Under the pieces are notes generated by a model that was not told the DNA's origin, searched no databases, and saw nothing but the letters and a program-made list of their open reading frames with translations. A DNA stretch of 64,000 bases from positions 123,157-187,156 of the forward strand of contig WFMF01000350.1 in the NCBI GenBank assembly GCA_011033025.1. Direction: 5' to 3'. The translations under genes were made by a program, and so were the position numbers. The stretch is from Beroe forskalii. Lineage: Eukaryota; Ctenophora; Nuda; Beroida; Beroidae. This document shows positions 1 to 11,251 of the stretch, in pieces (position 1 is the first letter of the stretch; each line of letters starts with the position of its first letter).

Positions 1-940
1 CAACAACGAACGCGCGCGCAGGAATTTTAGAAGAAATGGCACGTGCCAATTCGTATTCTCGGTGGTGGCGCGCAGCACCCGCATCGGAACAAATACAATA
101 TTCATACTCAGAGTCTTACTCTTATTAATTTAAAACGACTGCGTTTTGTATTATCTTATTATGATGCTAAGGTTACATCAAGCACCGTGGGGGAGGGAAA
201 TTAAGCGCCTGCATACGGCCTACGGGAACTACAATAATTGTGTTGGTGCAGGCGCAATTCTTGTTGAGCTTCATAATTCTAAGCTTCATCTTCATAATTT
301 TACCTATTAACTATAGAGGCATGGATTGATCAGAGTAAAGCACTTTTGTCGCTGGATTGTAGATAATATCGCGCTTAACGCTCATTAAATCAAATGTGGT
401 ATTTACAATGGTCGCCGGGTCAAATTTTAAGAGATTTTGTTTAATTATTTCAAGGCAACGATAATTATGTATTTTAGCATTATTTTTACACGGCACGATA
501 CGAAAAACCTTTTAAAGGCTTAGAAAAGCTATTTTTAGTCTGCAAACAAAGAATTGTCGCAGAAAGATTGCGAAACCAAACAATATGAAGAAAAATATAT
601 TTTTGCGCGGTAAAAAAATACTGGATAGAACGACTATTTCTAAAGGAGTAACAAACATATATATATATTTTCGTGTGTCTCGATTTATTGATGAAAATCT
701 CAAGAACAACCGGAAGATCTGCGAGAGAGCGGGAGCGCGATAATGGGAGCTAAAAATAAAACATAAAGAACGTCTGAAGCAGCACACAGAGTATATATAC
801 ACACAGAGAGCAGCAGCACACAGAGTGAACAACGACAGCAGGGAGAGGACAGCATACTTACACTGTGTCCGCTCGGCAACACAACACCAATTACATCGAG
901 ATATCTCGGTCGGGCCACCTGACCGCGTCACGAGGGCCTG
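1..940. other. Left edge, no recognised gene
   Basis: GC-rich first 100 bp, then AT-rich DNA. A short minus-strand frame at 311-496 has no ATG start and no recognised family. Nothing else supported. Confidence 0.4.
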
Positions 941-944
941 CCTT

Positions 945-1140
945 GGCTCGCAGGATAGAGCTACGCGCACGTCACGTGACGCGCGCAACGCAGCCAATCA
1001 GAGGCCGTATCTCGTAGCGCGTGAGACGGGAGAACCAATGAGCGCGCGGATCACGACCACGTGACGCGTATCACGTGACCGGAGTGTATCAGACCAGTGA
1101 CATGAAGGAGAGCGGAGCTAGTGCTGCACGTGACGTGCAG
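945..1140. promoter_or_regulatory. CACGTG E-box and CCAAT cluster, possible promoter-like CpG patch
   Basis: Five or more CACGTGA/CACGTCAC motifs, CCAATCAG and CCAATGAG boxes and dense CG dinucleotides in under 200 bp, in an AT-rich setting. This could be a promoter of a gene beyond the left edge or a repeat-derived cluster; a very similar cluster lies at 22815-22945. Confidence 0.3.
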
Positions 1141-1499
1141 TGGCGGGGTATTGGCGTAGAGCCAGCACGCAACTTCCGGTCTTCTTCAGCTCCGAGAGTC
1201 ACACGGTAGAGCGACGACCGTATCACAGAAAGTATATGTACAGCGTTAATATAGAGAGAGATATATACGCGTCTTGGGAAGTGTTTTTCTGGTGGAGCTT
1301 AACCAGATAATTTCAATTATACCGAGAAATATAGCTGAGTGGCGGAAGCTCAGATCAGAGAATATTTGAACTGTATGTCTTTTACTGCTCATATCAGTTG
1401 CTGGGACTCTAACCTCTGGGTTTTAGTCAGAGTCTAGATTTGAGTTAGTGCGTCAAAACAAAACGTCAAAACATCAGTTGACGCTTCACAGAGCGTATA

Positions 1500-1850
1500 G
1501 ATGGAATCAAACAAACACGCAAAAGTATGTAAACAAACAAACAAACAAGGAAAACGTAAAGGGACTGACAAATTGAGATTTGAGACAAACAGACGAATGA
1601 TAGAAAAACACAAACAAACAAAGACACACACAAACACGCACGCGAACAAGATATAAAACAAACAAACACAAAAACATTAAAAATAAATGATATTCAAACA
1701 ACAGCAACAACAACAACAAAACACATACAGAAACAAACAAACAAACAGTCACAAAACAAACAAACACAAACAAACACACTCACACTCGCAAACAAACACA
1801 CACACACACAAACAAACAAACACACTCCGGACTCCCGTGTATTATATCCT
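1500..1850. repeat. (ACAA/ACAC)n simple-sequence tract
   Basis: Long run of acaaacaaac and acacac motifs. It accounts for the apparently long Cys/Phe/Val-rich frames on the opposite strand. Confidence 0.9.
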
Positions 1851-1933
1851 ACCACCACCAGTCTCCTTCTTCAGACAAAGTCCAAGTCTCGCGGCAGTCA
1901 CGTATTTATTGTACACAGACCGTCCGAACAAAA

Positions 1934-2002
1934 ATAGGCGGTAGGAAGGACCAATAACGCTCCATTATATCCCATGATAATGACGTCATTTTGGAGCGCG
2001 TA
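1934..2002. mobile_element. TGACGTCA hairpin element, decayed copy
   Basis: Left terminus ATAGGCGGT present, internal ATAATGACGTCA at 1977-1988, right terminus not preserved. Confidence 0.5.
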
Positions 2003-2167
2003 TTGGTGATACGCGACCTAAATAATACTACATTTTATGTTTATATAGGTATCTGGACACGTAGGAAACAGACATTGGAGTCATTGCTGAAACAAGGTCC
2101 ATAATTACCGCAGAACATTCAGCCCTGTATACACTCTTACGGGAGAAATATAAATATATAATGAAAA

Positions 2168-2233
2168 ATAGGCGGTTATTTTCGATAATTTGGCAGTGCA
2201 AACGATATAAATGACGTCATTTCGACCGCCTAT
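2168..2233. mobile_element. TGACGTCA hairpin element, intact 66-bp copy
   Basis: Perfect ends ATAGGCGGT / ACCGCCTAT with internal AAATGACGTCATTT. No coding capacity. Member of the dispersed family described in the findings. Confidence 0.8.
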
Positions 2234-2769
2234 TTATTCTGAGTGCATAGATTAGGCGGTCTGTGATGCCATCAATTCATCATGTAAATCTGCCATGATT
2301 AAGTCATTGGGAACTGCCAATCAATAGAAATCTGGCAGGTCACATATTCGGCTGGAATTCCACATGAAGTGTGTTGTTAGGAAGAGGGTATATAAAGTTT
2401 GCGTGATAGATATAAAGGGCAATAAAATATAACATACACAAGTTCATATAAATTATAATTGTAAGGAATTATATAATTTATGTAGAATAGTTTGTTATGT
2501 ATTTGCAATTGCTCTGATTATAACCAGGAAGTTTTAGTCCTTAATATACTGCTTTATATAATGTGTGATAACCGGCTGATGCCAAAAATAGATCCTGAAA
2601 TGACATATGTTGTGAGTACGCGCGCGGAAATACCCCGAGGTGTTTGGAGATTTGCCAAAAACGCGTATATCGGAATATTGTCGAGTGAATATAAATGTGA
2701 TTTCACAGAATTCTTGCATGTCTAAGAGACATGATGCCGCCTTGATCACCTCATATCCTTAATTTCTTA

Positions 2770-3343
2770 ATTTCACGTGTCTACTAACATTACCCTCTCG
2801 TGCTTTTTATCTTTTGTTCGTTGAAAAGTTTCTTCCTACGTAAGTTCTTATGTACCCTTATCAGGCATGATTCCCTTAAACCTAACCCTATTACTCTGGT
2901 TTCAATGTTTCATAGATTCTTTAATTCATTAAAAACGTGTTTCTTCATAAGTTTTCATTTTTGGTCCCAGTCGGGGTGCGTACAGTGTGTACGCACGGCC
3001 TCCAACCCTAGGTTTCTTTGGGTTAGGAGGCCGAAAAACCGAGTGCCGTACACTTTGTACTGCATAATCACCCCTTACCCAACTGACGACCCAAACCCAT
3101 GAGCACCTGATGTTTTTTAGGCCTTATTAATTTAAATTATTAGTAGTACCATTTATTCCTTCCGTGTTCATTAGTAACTAATGTTTCTTGAACCGTATGA
3201 GCTCTTGTTCTTTATAACTTCTTGTTCGTTACTTACTTCAAACCGTAGCATGAACTTTATTATACTTTATTAACCTTATTGACATGGCTGAACGGACTAC
3301 AGCAATTCTGTACTGTAGTTTGTAGATAAAAATATATTATAGA
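2770..3343 (+). mobile_element. Dispersed repeat X, plus-strand copy
   Basis: Aligns by eye with the reverse complement of 14199-14834: shared blocks around gtaggtttctt/ctaggtttctt, the stretch ggtacattttgt/gtacactttgt, ccaactgatgacc/ccaactgacgacc, ggttttt-aggcc and the terminal gtactgtagtttgtagataaaa. The left end is not clear. No intact frame. Confidence 0.55.
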
Positions 3344-3344
3344 T

Positions 3345-4170
3345 CAGGAAGTTGTCGATGGTAAGATAACTGCACAGAGTATTGCCTTTAATGAATGCAA
3401 ATGGAAAAAGAAGCTTAGAAATTCAGGGCGACGACATTTTCATCCAACCATATAATTATCTTGGTAATTGGTATGGGAATTGGCTAGAAGTGTGGTTAAA
3501 TGAAAGCATTTTGGCAGTTAATTCAGACAGTATATCGAAGGAAGGAACGGAGAAGAGCAATTTACCATTTTCAGGCTATCATGAACATGAATTTATAACT
3601 GCCAAGTACCCAAGCGTGAAATTAAGAAGGGTGAATTGAGAAAGGCACTGAACTGTGGCCACAGCGACTTCAGGGGCATCACCAAAAAGTAACAAAAAAA
3701 AATTCCGAAGAATTAAACCCCAATTTGCCAATCTTCGTATCCACCTGGGATTTTGCGGGGTTGCCCTTCCCCATATCACCAGAAGCTTAATTTACCTGTA
3801 AACTCCGGTTAACTGAGCAAATCTGCATATCCTGGAAGTAGTTTGCATTCCATGACATCAGAAGGTAACTGCGTGACCAAAATGGGGGTGGTCAAAGTGA
3901 GTTTCTGATTCTTCGGAATAGTGGATATTCTGCAAAAGAAGTTTGCCCGCTAAAGAGGTCTTTCCATATATGGAAATTCAGGAGTGCTATTAGAGCTGGA
4001 AGTATCAATTGCCTGGTACGTAGCACGGATCTTAAAAGTTAAATAATTCGCCATGTTCCGTAACTTTCCGAATGTCATGCGGAAAGTTAGGGAAAATTTC
4101 AAGCATTAATTGGTTCCCTGCTTGGGTGGTAGAAATTTTGGTATTTCTCTTGTGTGACAAAGTTCTCTGC
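3345..4170. other. No recognised gene
   Basis: An 85-codon plus-strand frame at 3382-3639 matches no family I know and has no convincing splice sites. The rest is unique-looking AT-rich DNA. Confidence 0.35.
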
Positions 4171-4171
4171 T

Positions 4172-5695
4172 GTATGGTGGCTCAAACCCGCCACCAGAAA
4201 AAAATGAAAAAATTTTTCAAATTAAAAAATAATTTAAAAAATAATTTAAAAAAATAATTTTTTTAATTTTTAATTTTGTTTCAAAAAATTTTTTAAATTT
4301 TTTTTTAAAAAATTTTGAAAAAAATTTTAAAATTAAAAATCATGGCTCAAACCCGCCACGAAAACTAAAACTGAAAATGAAAATCGTTTTTTATTCAAAT
4401 CACGTACGAACTTTTTGTGCGCCGCGCAAAAATTTTAAAAAATTAATTTGAAAAACGAAATCGCTTCATCTTGAAACATCATGAAAAACGCGTTTGGCGT
4501 TCGCGCGTTACGTTAAGTTCATAATGTTGTTAGCAAAATGTTATGAGCAGCAGCCAAATTCAAGTCCAAACGGCAAAGCTCTCGACCAGTCCATCAACCT
4601 TTCCTAGCCGATGTTACCCCTTTTATTCCCACTGAGCCAGAGCTGAGCTATCTGTAATCTTTCAGTGTCATTCTTCTCAATGGGCGGGGCTGTTGCAGTC
4701 ACCTTATTTCTCAATATGCATCACAGGACAGAGCCGCCTGTTGTTACCCAGGCCTGAGACGCCTGCCATTCTCCTCAATTATGTAGAATTGAGTAGAATG
4801 ACAGGCGATCAGCAGGCGGCCCAGCCCATTGACTCATTGAATAGAATGACAGGGGGTCCATCCTCTGAGAATGATGTCATGCTACAACAGCCATTGAAGG
4901 AACTACAGGCGGCTCCACCCATTTGGAGGAATGTGATGAAGCCCCGCCCATTGAGAAGAATAAGAGGACAATCAAACTGGTAAGGAGTTTAGTACCTTCA
5001 ATGGAAAGTATAGGGCCATCAGTCATTCTTATCAATGGGCGGGGATGCCTGTCATCCTTCTCAATGGGTGGGCTGCCTGTCATTGATTTACTAAAAATGC
5101 TAAGCAGGCGGATTCGTCTCTTATTCTTCTCAATGGGCGGGCTTCACATTCCTTCAAATGGGTGGGGCCGCCTGTTATTCCCCTCAATAATGGGTAGATC
5201 CCTCGTTATTCTATTCAATGGGCTGGGGTGCCTGCTGATTGCCTGTCATTCTACAAGTACATAATTGAGTAGAAAGGCTGATGAACTGGTCGAGAACTTT
5301 ACGGTTGGGACGTGAATTTGGCTGCTGCTCATATCATTTTGCTTACTTATACATTATGAACTTAACGTAACGCGCGAACGCCAAACGCGTTTTTCATGAT
5401 GTTTCATGATGAAGCAATTTCGTTTTTCAAATTAATTTTAAAATCTTTTGCGCGGCGCACAAAAAGTTCGTACGTGATTTGAATAAAAACGATTTTCATT
5501 TTCAGTTTTAGTTTTCGTGGCGGGTTTAAGCCATGATTTTTAATTTTAATTTTTTTAAATTTTTTTCAAATTTTTTGAAAAAATTAAAAAAATTAAACAA
5601 ATTTAAAATTAAAAAAAAAAAATTTAATTTTTTATTTTTTTTTAATTTGAAAAAATTTTTCATTTTTTTCTGGTGGCGGGTTTGAGCCACCATAC
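4172..5695. mobile_element. 1.5-kb foldback element with minisatellite core
   Basis: Arms about 4172-4680 and 5270-5695 are inverted copies: ends GTATGGTGGCTCAAACCCGC and its complement, then an AT-rich block, ggctcaaacccgccacgaaaa, acgcgtttggcgttcgcgcgtt and ctcgaccagt. The core 4680-5265 is an imperfect, partly inverted minisatellite built on CCCGCCCATTGAGAAGAATGACAGGC. A 4-bp TGCT repeat flanks it (4168-4171 and 5696-5699), a tentative target duplication. No transposase. Confidence 0.8.
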
Positions 5696-5699
5696 TGCT

Positions 5700-6880
5700 G
5701 ACAGCAAAACTAGGATGAACCATAATTTACATAAATCAACCTATTTTAACCGGCAAGAATCAACCAACAACAGCCATTAAAGTATCCCAGGATACGCACG
5801 CGAATATTTAGCGGTATGTGATGTATTATTATTACGGTTTAAATGGTTGACAGATGTAAATGGTCGATATGCAGTGGCCTTTATTTCCAGCTGTATAAAG
5901 TACATGTCACAGCTGGCAAGTTAGCCGGAGGGGCGGAAACAGCGTGTCAGAAGGTCGGGAGTATTCATGGTTCAGTGTCTAAAGTGGCCAATATTCGCCA
6001 TTCACCATTGTAAACCCTGATAATGACGTCACTCTCAACTACCTATCATTGTAAAGCCAGCGTTTATGGGAGCAGAAGGCACGCGGTCATGGGAAACTCT
6101 CCCATTCTTCCATTGGGATCTAGTGTGGAATAAGATAGAATGTAATTTTATTTGATATACCAGGGACGTGTCAGACAACAGACAGACTGGAAAGGACCAT
6201 ATTATCGGCCATTATGATGTCGGTGAGATAAACACGCAGGTAGGCGTCATTAATGTACCGTTATAAGCTATAATAATGACGTCACAGGAACATAGACACC
6301 TAGTGTATATTATTGTCGCCGACACAAATTTAGATGTTATCATGATACCGGGAGGTTTTTGGCAGATAACGGAATGTATTCGTATATATACTTTTTGTAC
6401 CAGTATCGCAAGTGTACCAAAACCGATTGTCTAGCTTAAACGTCTGGACCTAATTGAAACCACTCACCTCGAGTTTCTCAAAAAGTTAAAAAATGAAGTT
6501 GGATATAGCGATACTCTACATCAAAGGAATATTTTAGACCTTTTCATCGGGAACCTTTTAACCTTTAAATCTTTTTCATCGGTAAATTGCTCCATCAAAT
6601 GCTGAGTGGAGTCGCTGATCACAGAATGTTGTGATTTCTGAGAAACCAAGGAGCTTCTAGTCGGATATGAGTGCAGAAATGAGCTAAAAAATGCAATGAA
6701 TGCCCGAGCCGTGTGGGGGTTGTGACTTCTGGGAAAACAAGTAGCATTTACATAGAATATTATCGAGAAAATGTAAATATACTCAGTATCAAGACAGAAA
6801 ACTGTTTTTCAAAACGATACGAAACAACATTGGTGGAGTACTATTGCTTACCAGTAGGTCCATTAGATATTAACTAATCA
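5700..6880. other. Repeat-rich stretch without genes
   Basis: Contains two decayed TGACGTCA hairpin elements (around 6000-6050 and 6225-6300). No coding exon recognised. Confidence 0.4.
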
Positions 6881-6888
6881 GCACGTGA

Positions 6889-7015
6889 AATCAAATCCAC
6901 ACAATCCACACACATACAAACAGACAGACACACGAACACACGAACAAAAAGACAGACGCAAGAACGAACACACGAACAAAAAGACAGACGCAGGAACGCG
7001 AACACACGAACGCAT
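6889..7015. repeat. GACAGACACACGAACA-type simple repeat
   Basis: Tandem ACAGACGCA/ACACGAACA units. It generates spurious Cys/Val/Phe-rich frames on the minus strand. Confidence 0.85.
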
Positions 7016-7019
7016 ACGA

Positions 7020-8826
7020 AGTACAGAGATACAAACACCGAACACACATGGACTGCAGCAGTCGGCGCTCCTCACTTTCAAACACGCAAAGTATATCCAC
7101 CATACTTTACGAGGAGTAGACATTCTTCCGTCAACAACACTCCACGTTAAATCCTGATAATGACGTCATATTTTATCGCCTATTGTGTTTCTGTGCGCGG
7201 CTCAAATGGAGAAATATCAGAAGCACACGGGGGAGTCGAAGTTATTTTGAAAAAATAGGCGCTTAAATACTTCGTAAATTCACTACTTTGAGCTATGAGA
7301 GTGACGTATAGAACTCAGAATGAGTAGATTTGTAACGCGGAAATTTTTACATAACTGAGTACATGTGAACTGCTGTCTGTTTTAAAATCCGGCACACATC
7401 CCGCCATAGGATAATATACTGTATGTGGCAGTAGTACTGTATATCTGTTCTTAGAAGGCATCACGCCGTTTAAATATCCTTAGGCAGATCCGAAAACAGA
7501 TAAGGAAATAGATAAGGAAATAGGTAAAGAGATATACAGATAAGGAAACAGATAAATAAGTGGCGTTCAAAAGATGGATCAATCGACAATCAATGGTACG
7601 TGGGATTGGTAAAATGTTCATTTTTATTGTTTACTCGATACTTTCGAATAGGAATTTCGAATAAGAATCCAAGGTCAACGTACAAACAGCAAAATATCGC
7701 GTCTTATCATCGATCTTTCTATTTGATCGATCCATCCGCGCGCATTTGGGAAATCATGCCCACGCCGATATGACTGAATGATTTGAGTCCGTACACACTA
7801 TAATATTTGAGAAGATCTCTCACGAGCAACAGAAGACACACACAAACACAAAGAATCTTGTCTGGGTGTTTGTTGAGTGAGAGGGAGAGGCACTGAGAGC
7901 GAGAGAGGGGGTATATCAAACTGTTTATCCTTTATATGGAGTCTCAAACACCTATAAGTCTTGTTTCTCAGCGCAGCTTACCATATCATGAATTTCATGT
8001 TGCTACGAATATAATGCTGGGTTTGATGACATCAATCCAATGTTACGCAAAGGTGTGGAGATCGCTAAGATTGACGGAGGATTCGATAAAGGCGCATATA
8101 TATCGATCAACTGTTCTAACGTCAACTTTCTGAATAAATTCTATCAAAGGCACATAAAAATGCGCATCTTTATCGATCCCTTCGTCAGTCGAGTGATCTG
8201 AACATGAAATTGAGCCATGATACAGGATTCGATTCTAGGACTCCAGAACAACATCGGACACTAGCTTTATATAGTAGTCTCACGACAGGTTTAGACCGAT
8301 TTAGAGGGTAGTACTATATGCGTAGAGTCGTGTTACCACACGCGTTTTATATCATGTGTTTGTTATGACACACTGTAATTCAATACCATTTTAAATGTAA
8401 ATCTATGCGACCTTTACATTTGCCTTACAAAAATGTGCATATCTCCGAGGTTTTTTGAGCAAACTTGATGAAACTTTCAGGATATTTAGAGCTTCATAAA
8501 AGCAACATCTCAGTTTTGATTCATTTTTGAGCTCCAGAAGCAAAGTTATGACCGAAAAGCCAGTCATTAAGCGATAACTTTAAAACAAAAAACCGGTTTA
8601 TTTGTCATATCTCAATTTCTGAAGGTCAAAAATGTTAGCTACTCCAGGATGATATTGGTCCCACATTGCCCGTAATATCCTGAAAATTTGATCAAAATTG
8701 CTCAAAAACGGCTGAGTTATGAGCTTTTTTGTGATATGTAAACAAGCATTTTGCTAATTACCATATAAGGTAACGTGTGCTTGTTGTGTACAGGGTGTGT
8801 CTTGTGTACACCGTTCGACTACTATA
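7020..8826. other. No recognised gene; repeat fragments
   Basis: TGACGTCA element at about 7150-7265. An inversion-rich segment at 8431-8790 (tatctc...gttatga words on both strands) looks like an old repeat. No coding exon supported. Confidence 0.35.
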
Positions 8827-9012
8827 GTACTTTAGAGGCTCAAACTCACCGCAGAAATATGATTTAGAGCACTCGGCTCAGCTTCGCTTCGCCTCGCACT
8901 CTAAATTATTTAAATGTCTCCAGCTGCGCTGTCGACATTTAAATATTATATAGAGCCCTGCTCTCGCAGGGCTCTATATTGTCTGCGTGTTCGTCTTACG
9001 CCTCTAAAGTAC
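8827..9012. mobile_element. 186-bp element containing a chain of three hairpins
   Basis: Outer inverted ends GTACTTTAGAGGC / GCCTCTAAAGTAC. Inside are three consecutive hairpins: ATTTAGAGC...CTCTAAAT (8862-8906), ATTTAAATGTC...GACATTTAAAT (8908-8944) and TATAGAGCCCTGC...GCAGGGCTCTATA (8949-8978). Confidence 0.7.
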
Positions 9013-9267
9013 ATATATAATGATCACCGTTCACCCTGTCACCGGTCTCATTTAATTGGGGGTCTGGGGAAATCATGTTCATAAACTAAGACGGACAACG
9101 ACAGGCATATTTCTACAGGAGTTTTCCTCAGATTTGACATTCTAGTTAAATAGTGGCATCGTACGATCATCTCTCGAACCATCGTCTATTCTGCTAAATA
9201 GGAAAAGGAATTCTAAAAATCACTGATACTTGATGTCCTTGTCAGGCATCAGCGATTATTTGACATT

Positions 9268-9314
9268 GACCAATCAGCGCGCGAGTGTGGTATAAACTCT
9301 CGTGCTGATTGGTC
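9268..9314. repeat. GACCAATCAG hairpin
   Basis: GACCAATCAGC-GCGCGAGTG...CTCTCGT-GCTGATTGGTC stem-loop. A relative is at 19527-19573 and a half copy at about 25043-25065. Confidence 0.6.
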
Positions 9315-9319
9315 CGGGG

Positions 9320-11180
9320 TCCCTGTCAAGACAATTTCGCCGATCTTAAAAGGGGGCATTATGGACGACGGACGTTTACTTAAAAGGATGACTACCGAGT
9401 TCCGACTGTTTCAGGGGATTCCAACATTATCTATATTTATTTTATTTAGACTTCATAATATGTTGGTATCGTGACATGCTATGAAGATTGGGCCATGCAC
9501 ACGTCTCATTCATGCTTTTAATTTAGGGTTCAAATTAAGTTCTGATTCAATATTAATCCACTAAAAATATTATGGCACAACTATCTTTAGTCGCCTTGAA
9601 CTGAGGTGTCCACATTTTGCAAGTGAAGAATGAAGATTTCTATGAAAAATCAATTTGCGTCATGACACACAGGAGCTTCATAATTTCTTGAGTTGGGAGT
9701 TTCATGATTTGAGATCTAATAATGCGATGACTATCAGCTGTCAAGATAAAAGCTAGCGATCTTCCCCGTCTGACCAGCAAAACTATTCTTTTTCGAGACA
9801 TCTTCCGCGAAATGTCAAGACTTCATGCTTCAAATATACGAAGTTTTGCTGGTCAGACAGTAATTTGGATTAGAACGATATAAATATATGAAAATCTCTT
9901 GTATAAAACTCATTTCGCAGAGAAACGTGAAATTTACTTCAGTGATGATACTTAACCGCAAAAAGTTAAAATATTTACTTCGGCATTATACTATTTAACC
10001 ACATTAATGGTAAACTTCATTCGAGCAGAAGTAACCACAAAACTTTAGTTAATGTAAACGGGAAAAAAGATTGATACGGCTCTTTTGATTCCGTCCGGCA
10101 CATTATTTTGCTCAAAAAATCGAAGTTTTGGAATGGCAATTTTTAATTGCGGCAAATCTTTATTTTTGCGATCACCGAGTTCAAATTGGACTGTGATTGA
10201 TTATTGAATCACAGTCGAATTTGAACTCTATCGCAACCTGTAAAATCTATAGGTAGACAACTTGCAATTAAACCACATTTTGCTGCACCAATATTCCACA
10301 ATCGAGAGCTCAGGATTCCGCATTGTATTTCACAACAGAAATATAAATTCGCCCGCGCAAAAGGAACGGATAATGCCAGACATTTGCTGCTGCCTTGGAA
10401 CATGAATAGCTGCTCTCTCTCCCTCCTGAGCTCTCTCACTCTCACAAACAGGCGGTTACTTGGTGACGTCATTATTTTAGCATAACGTGGTGTGTTGATG
10501 ATGTCACACCATATAATATGTACGTGGAATAGACGTTCTATGTCGAACTAACGACATGGCGCAGATGGTTAAGTCCATCTGACGAGTGACAAGCCGATAT
10601 AATGGGTATATGGGGGACAACGATATTTTAGGTTAGTTGGGCTATAGATTTTGGGGCCTTATTTTAGACTTTTCTCGATTTTTGGGTGGCCTAAGATAAC
10701 GTTTCCCCTCCCCCTAAACACACGATATAGATGTCCAGCACAGAAAAAGGGCGAGTGCTATATTTTATCGTCATCGTCAGAGGTTTAACTAGTAAAATAG
10801 TGACGTTTTTACCGCGTATTTTTGTGGAGCGTACAGCCGATAAAGTGTCTGTGTATACGACTAGTGACAAGCCGATATTAATGAGGTCCTTCGGTAGAAC
10901 TCACCAGCCACTTCGACTCAGCAGCAAACACCTATAGATGTTTAGGCGAAAAATACATACGGACCAAATAAGGATAACTCCGTTACTATGGCAACGGAGC
11001 AATAAATCACCATGGAAACATACATACCGTCGAACTACCTGTTTACTATTTAACTGTAAACAAATTCTCTTCAGGTACCCTTCAAAACACATGGATCTGT
11101 GTAGGACATACACATAGAACGTCTAGACTAACGTATATAGGGGGTACCCAGCATAGATATATCAAGATGGGCTCAGAATA
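9320..11180. other. No recognised gene
   Basis: AT-rich. One TGACGTCA site at 10464 belongs to a decayed hairpin element (cggttacttggtgacgtcatt). No exon supported. Confidence 0.35.
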
Positions 11181-11183
11181 TAA

Positions 11184-11251
11184 ATAGGCGGTCAAATTGA
11201 CGTCATTTACATTGTGCGCGCTGCCAAATTATGGTGAAAATAACCGCCTAT
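11184..11251. mobile_element. TGACGTCA hairpin element, intact copy
   Basis: ATAGGCGGT...AACCGCCTAT ends with an internal TTGACGTCATTT and tgtgcgcgctgccaaat, shared with the copy at 20767. Confidence 0.75.

Noticed and set aside
311-496. 61-codon minus-strand frame at the left edge
   Set aside because: It starts with GTG, has no ATG, no recognised domain and only a weak acceptor. It could be the end of a gene or element beyond the window, but nothing supports a call.
3382-3639. 85-codon plus-strand frame
   Set aside because: No family recognised, no partner exons, next to a degraded repeat. Length is within what chance gives.
10553-10610. tRNA A-box-like text (TGGCGCAGATGGTTAAG)
   Set aside because: No B-box (GGTTCGAATCC) at the right distance and no acceptor stem, so not a tRNA gene. 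A tRNA-derived SINE head is possible but unsupported.
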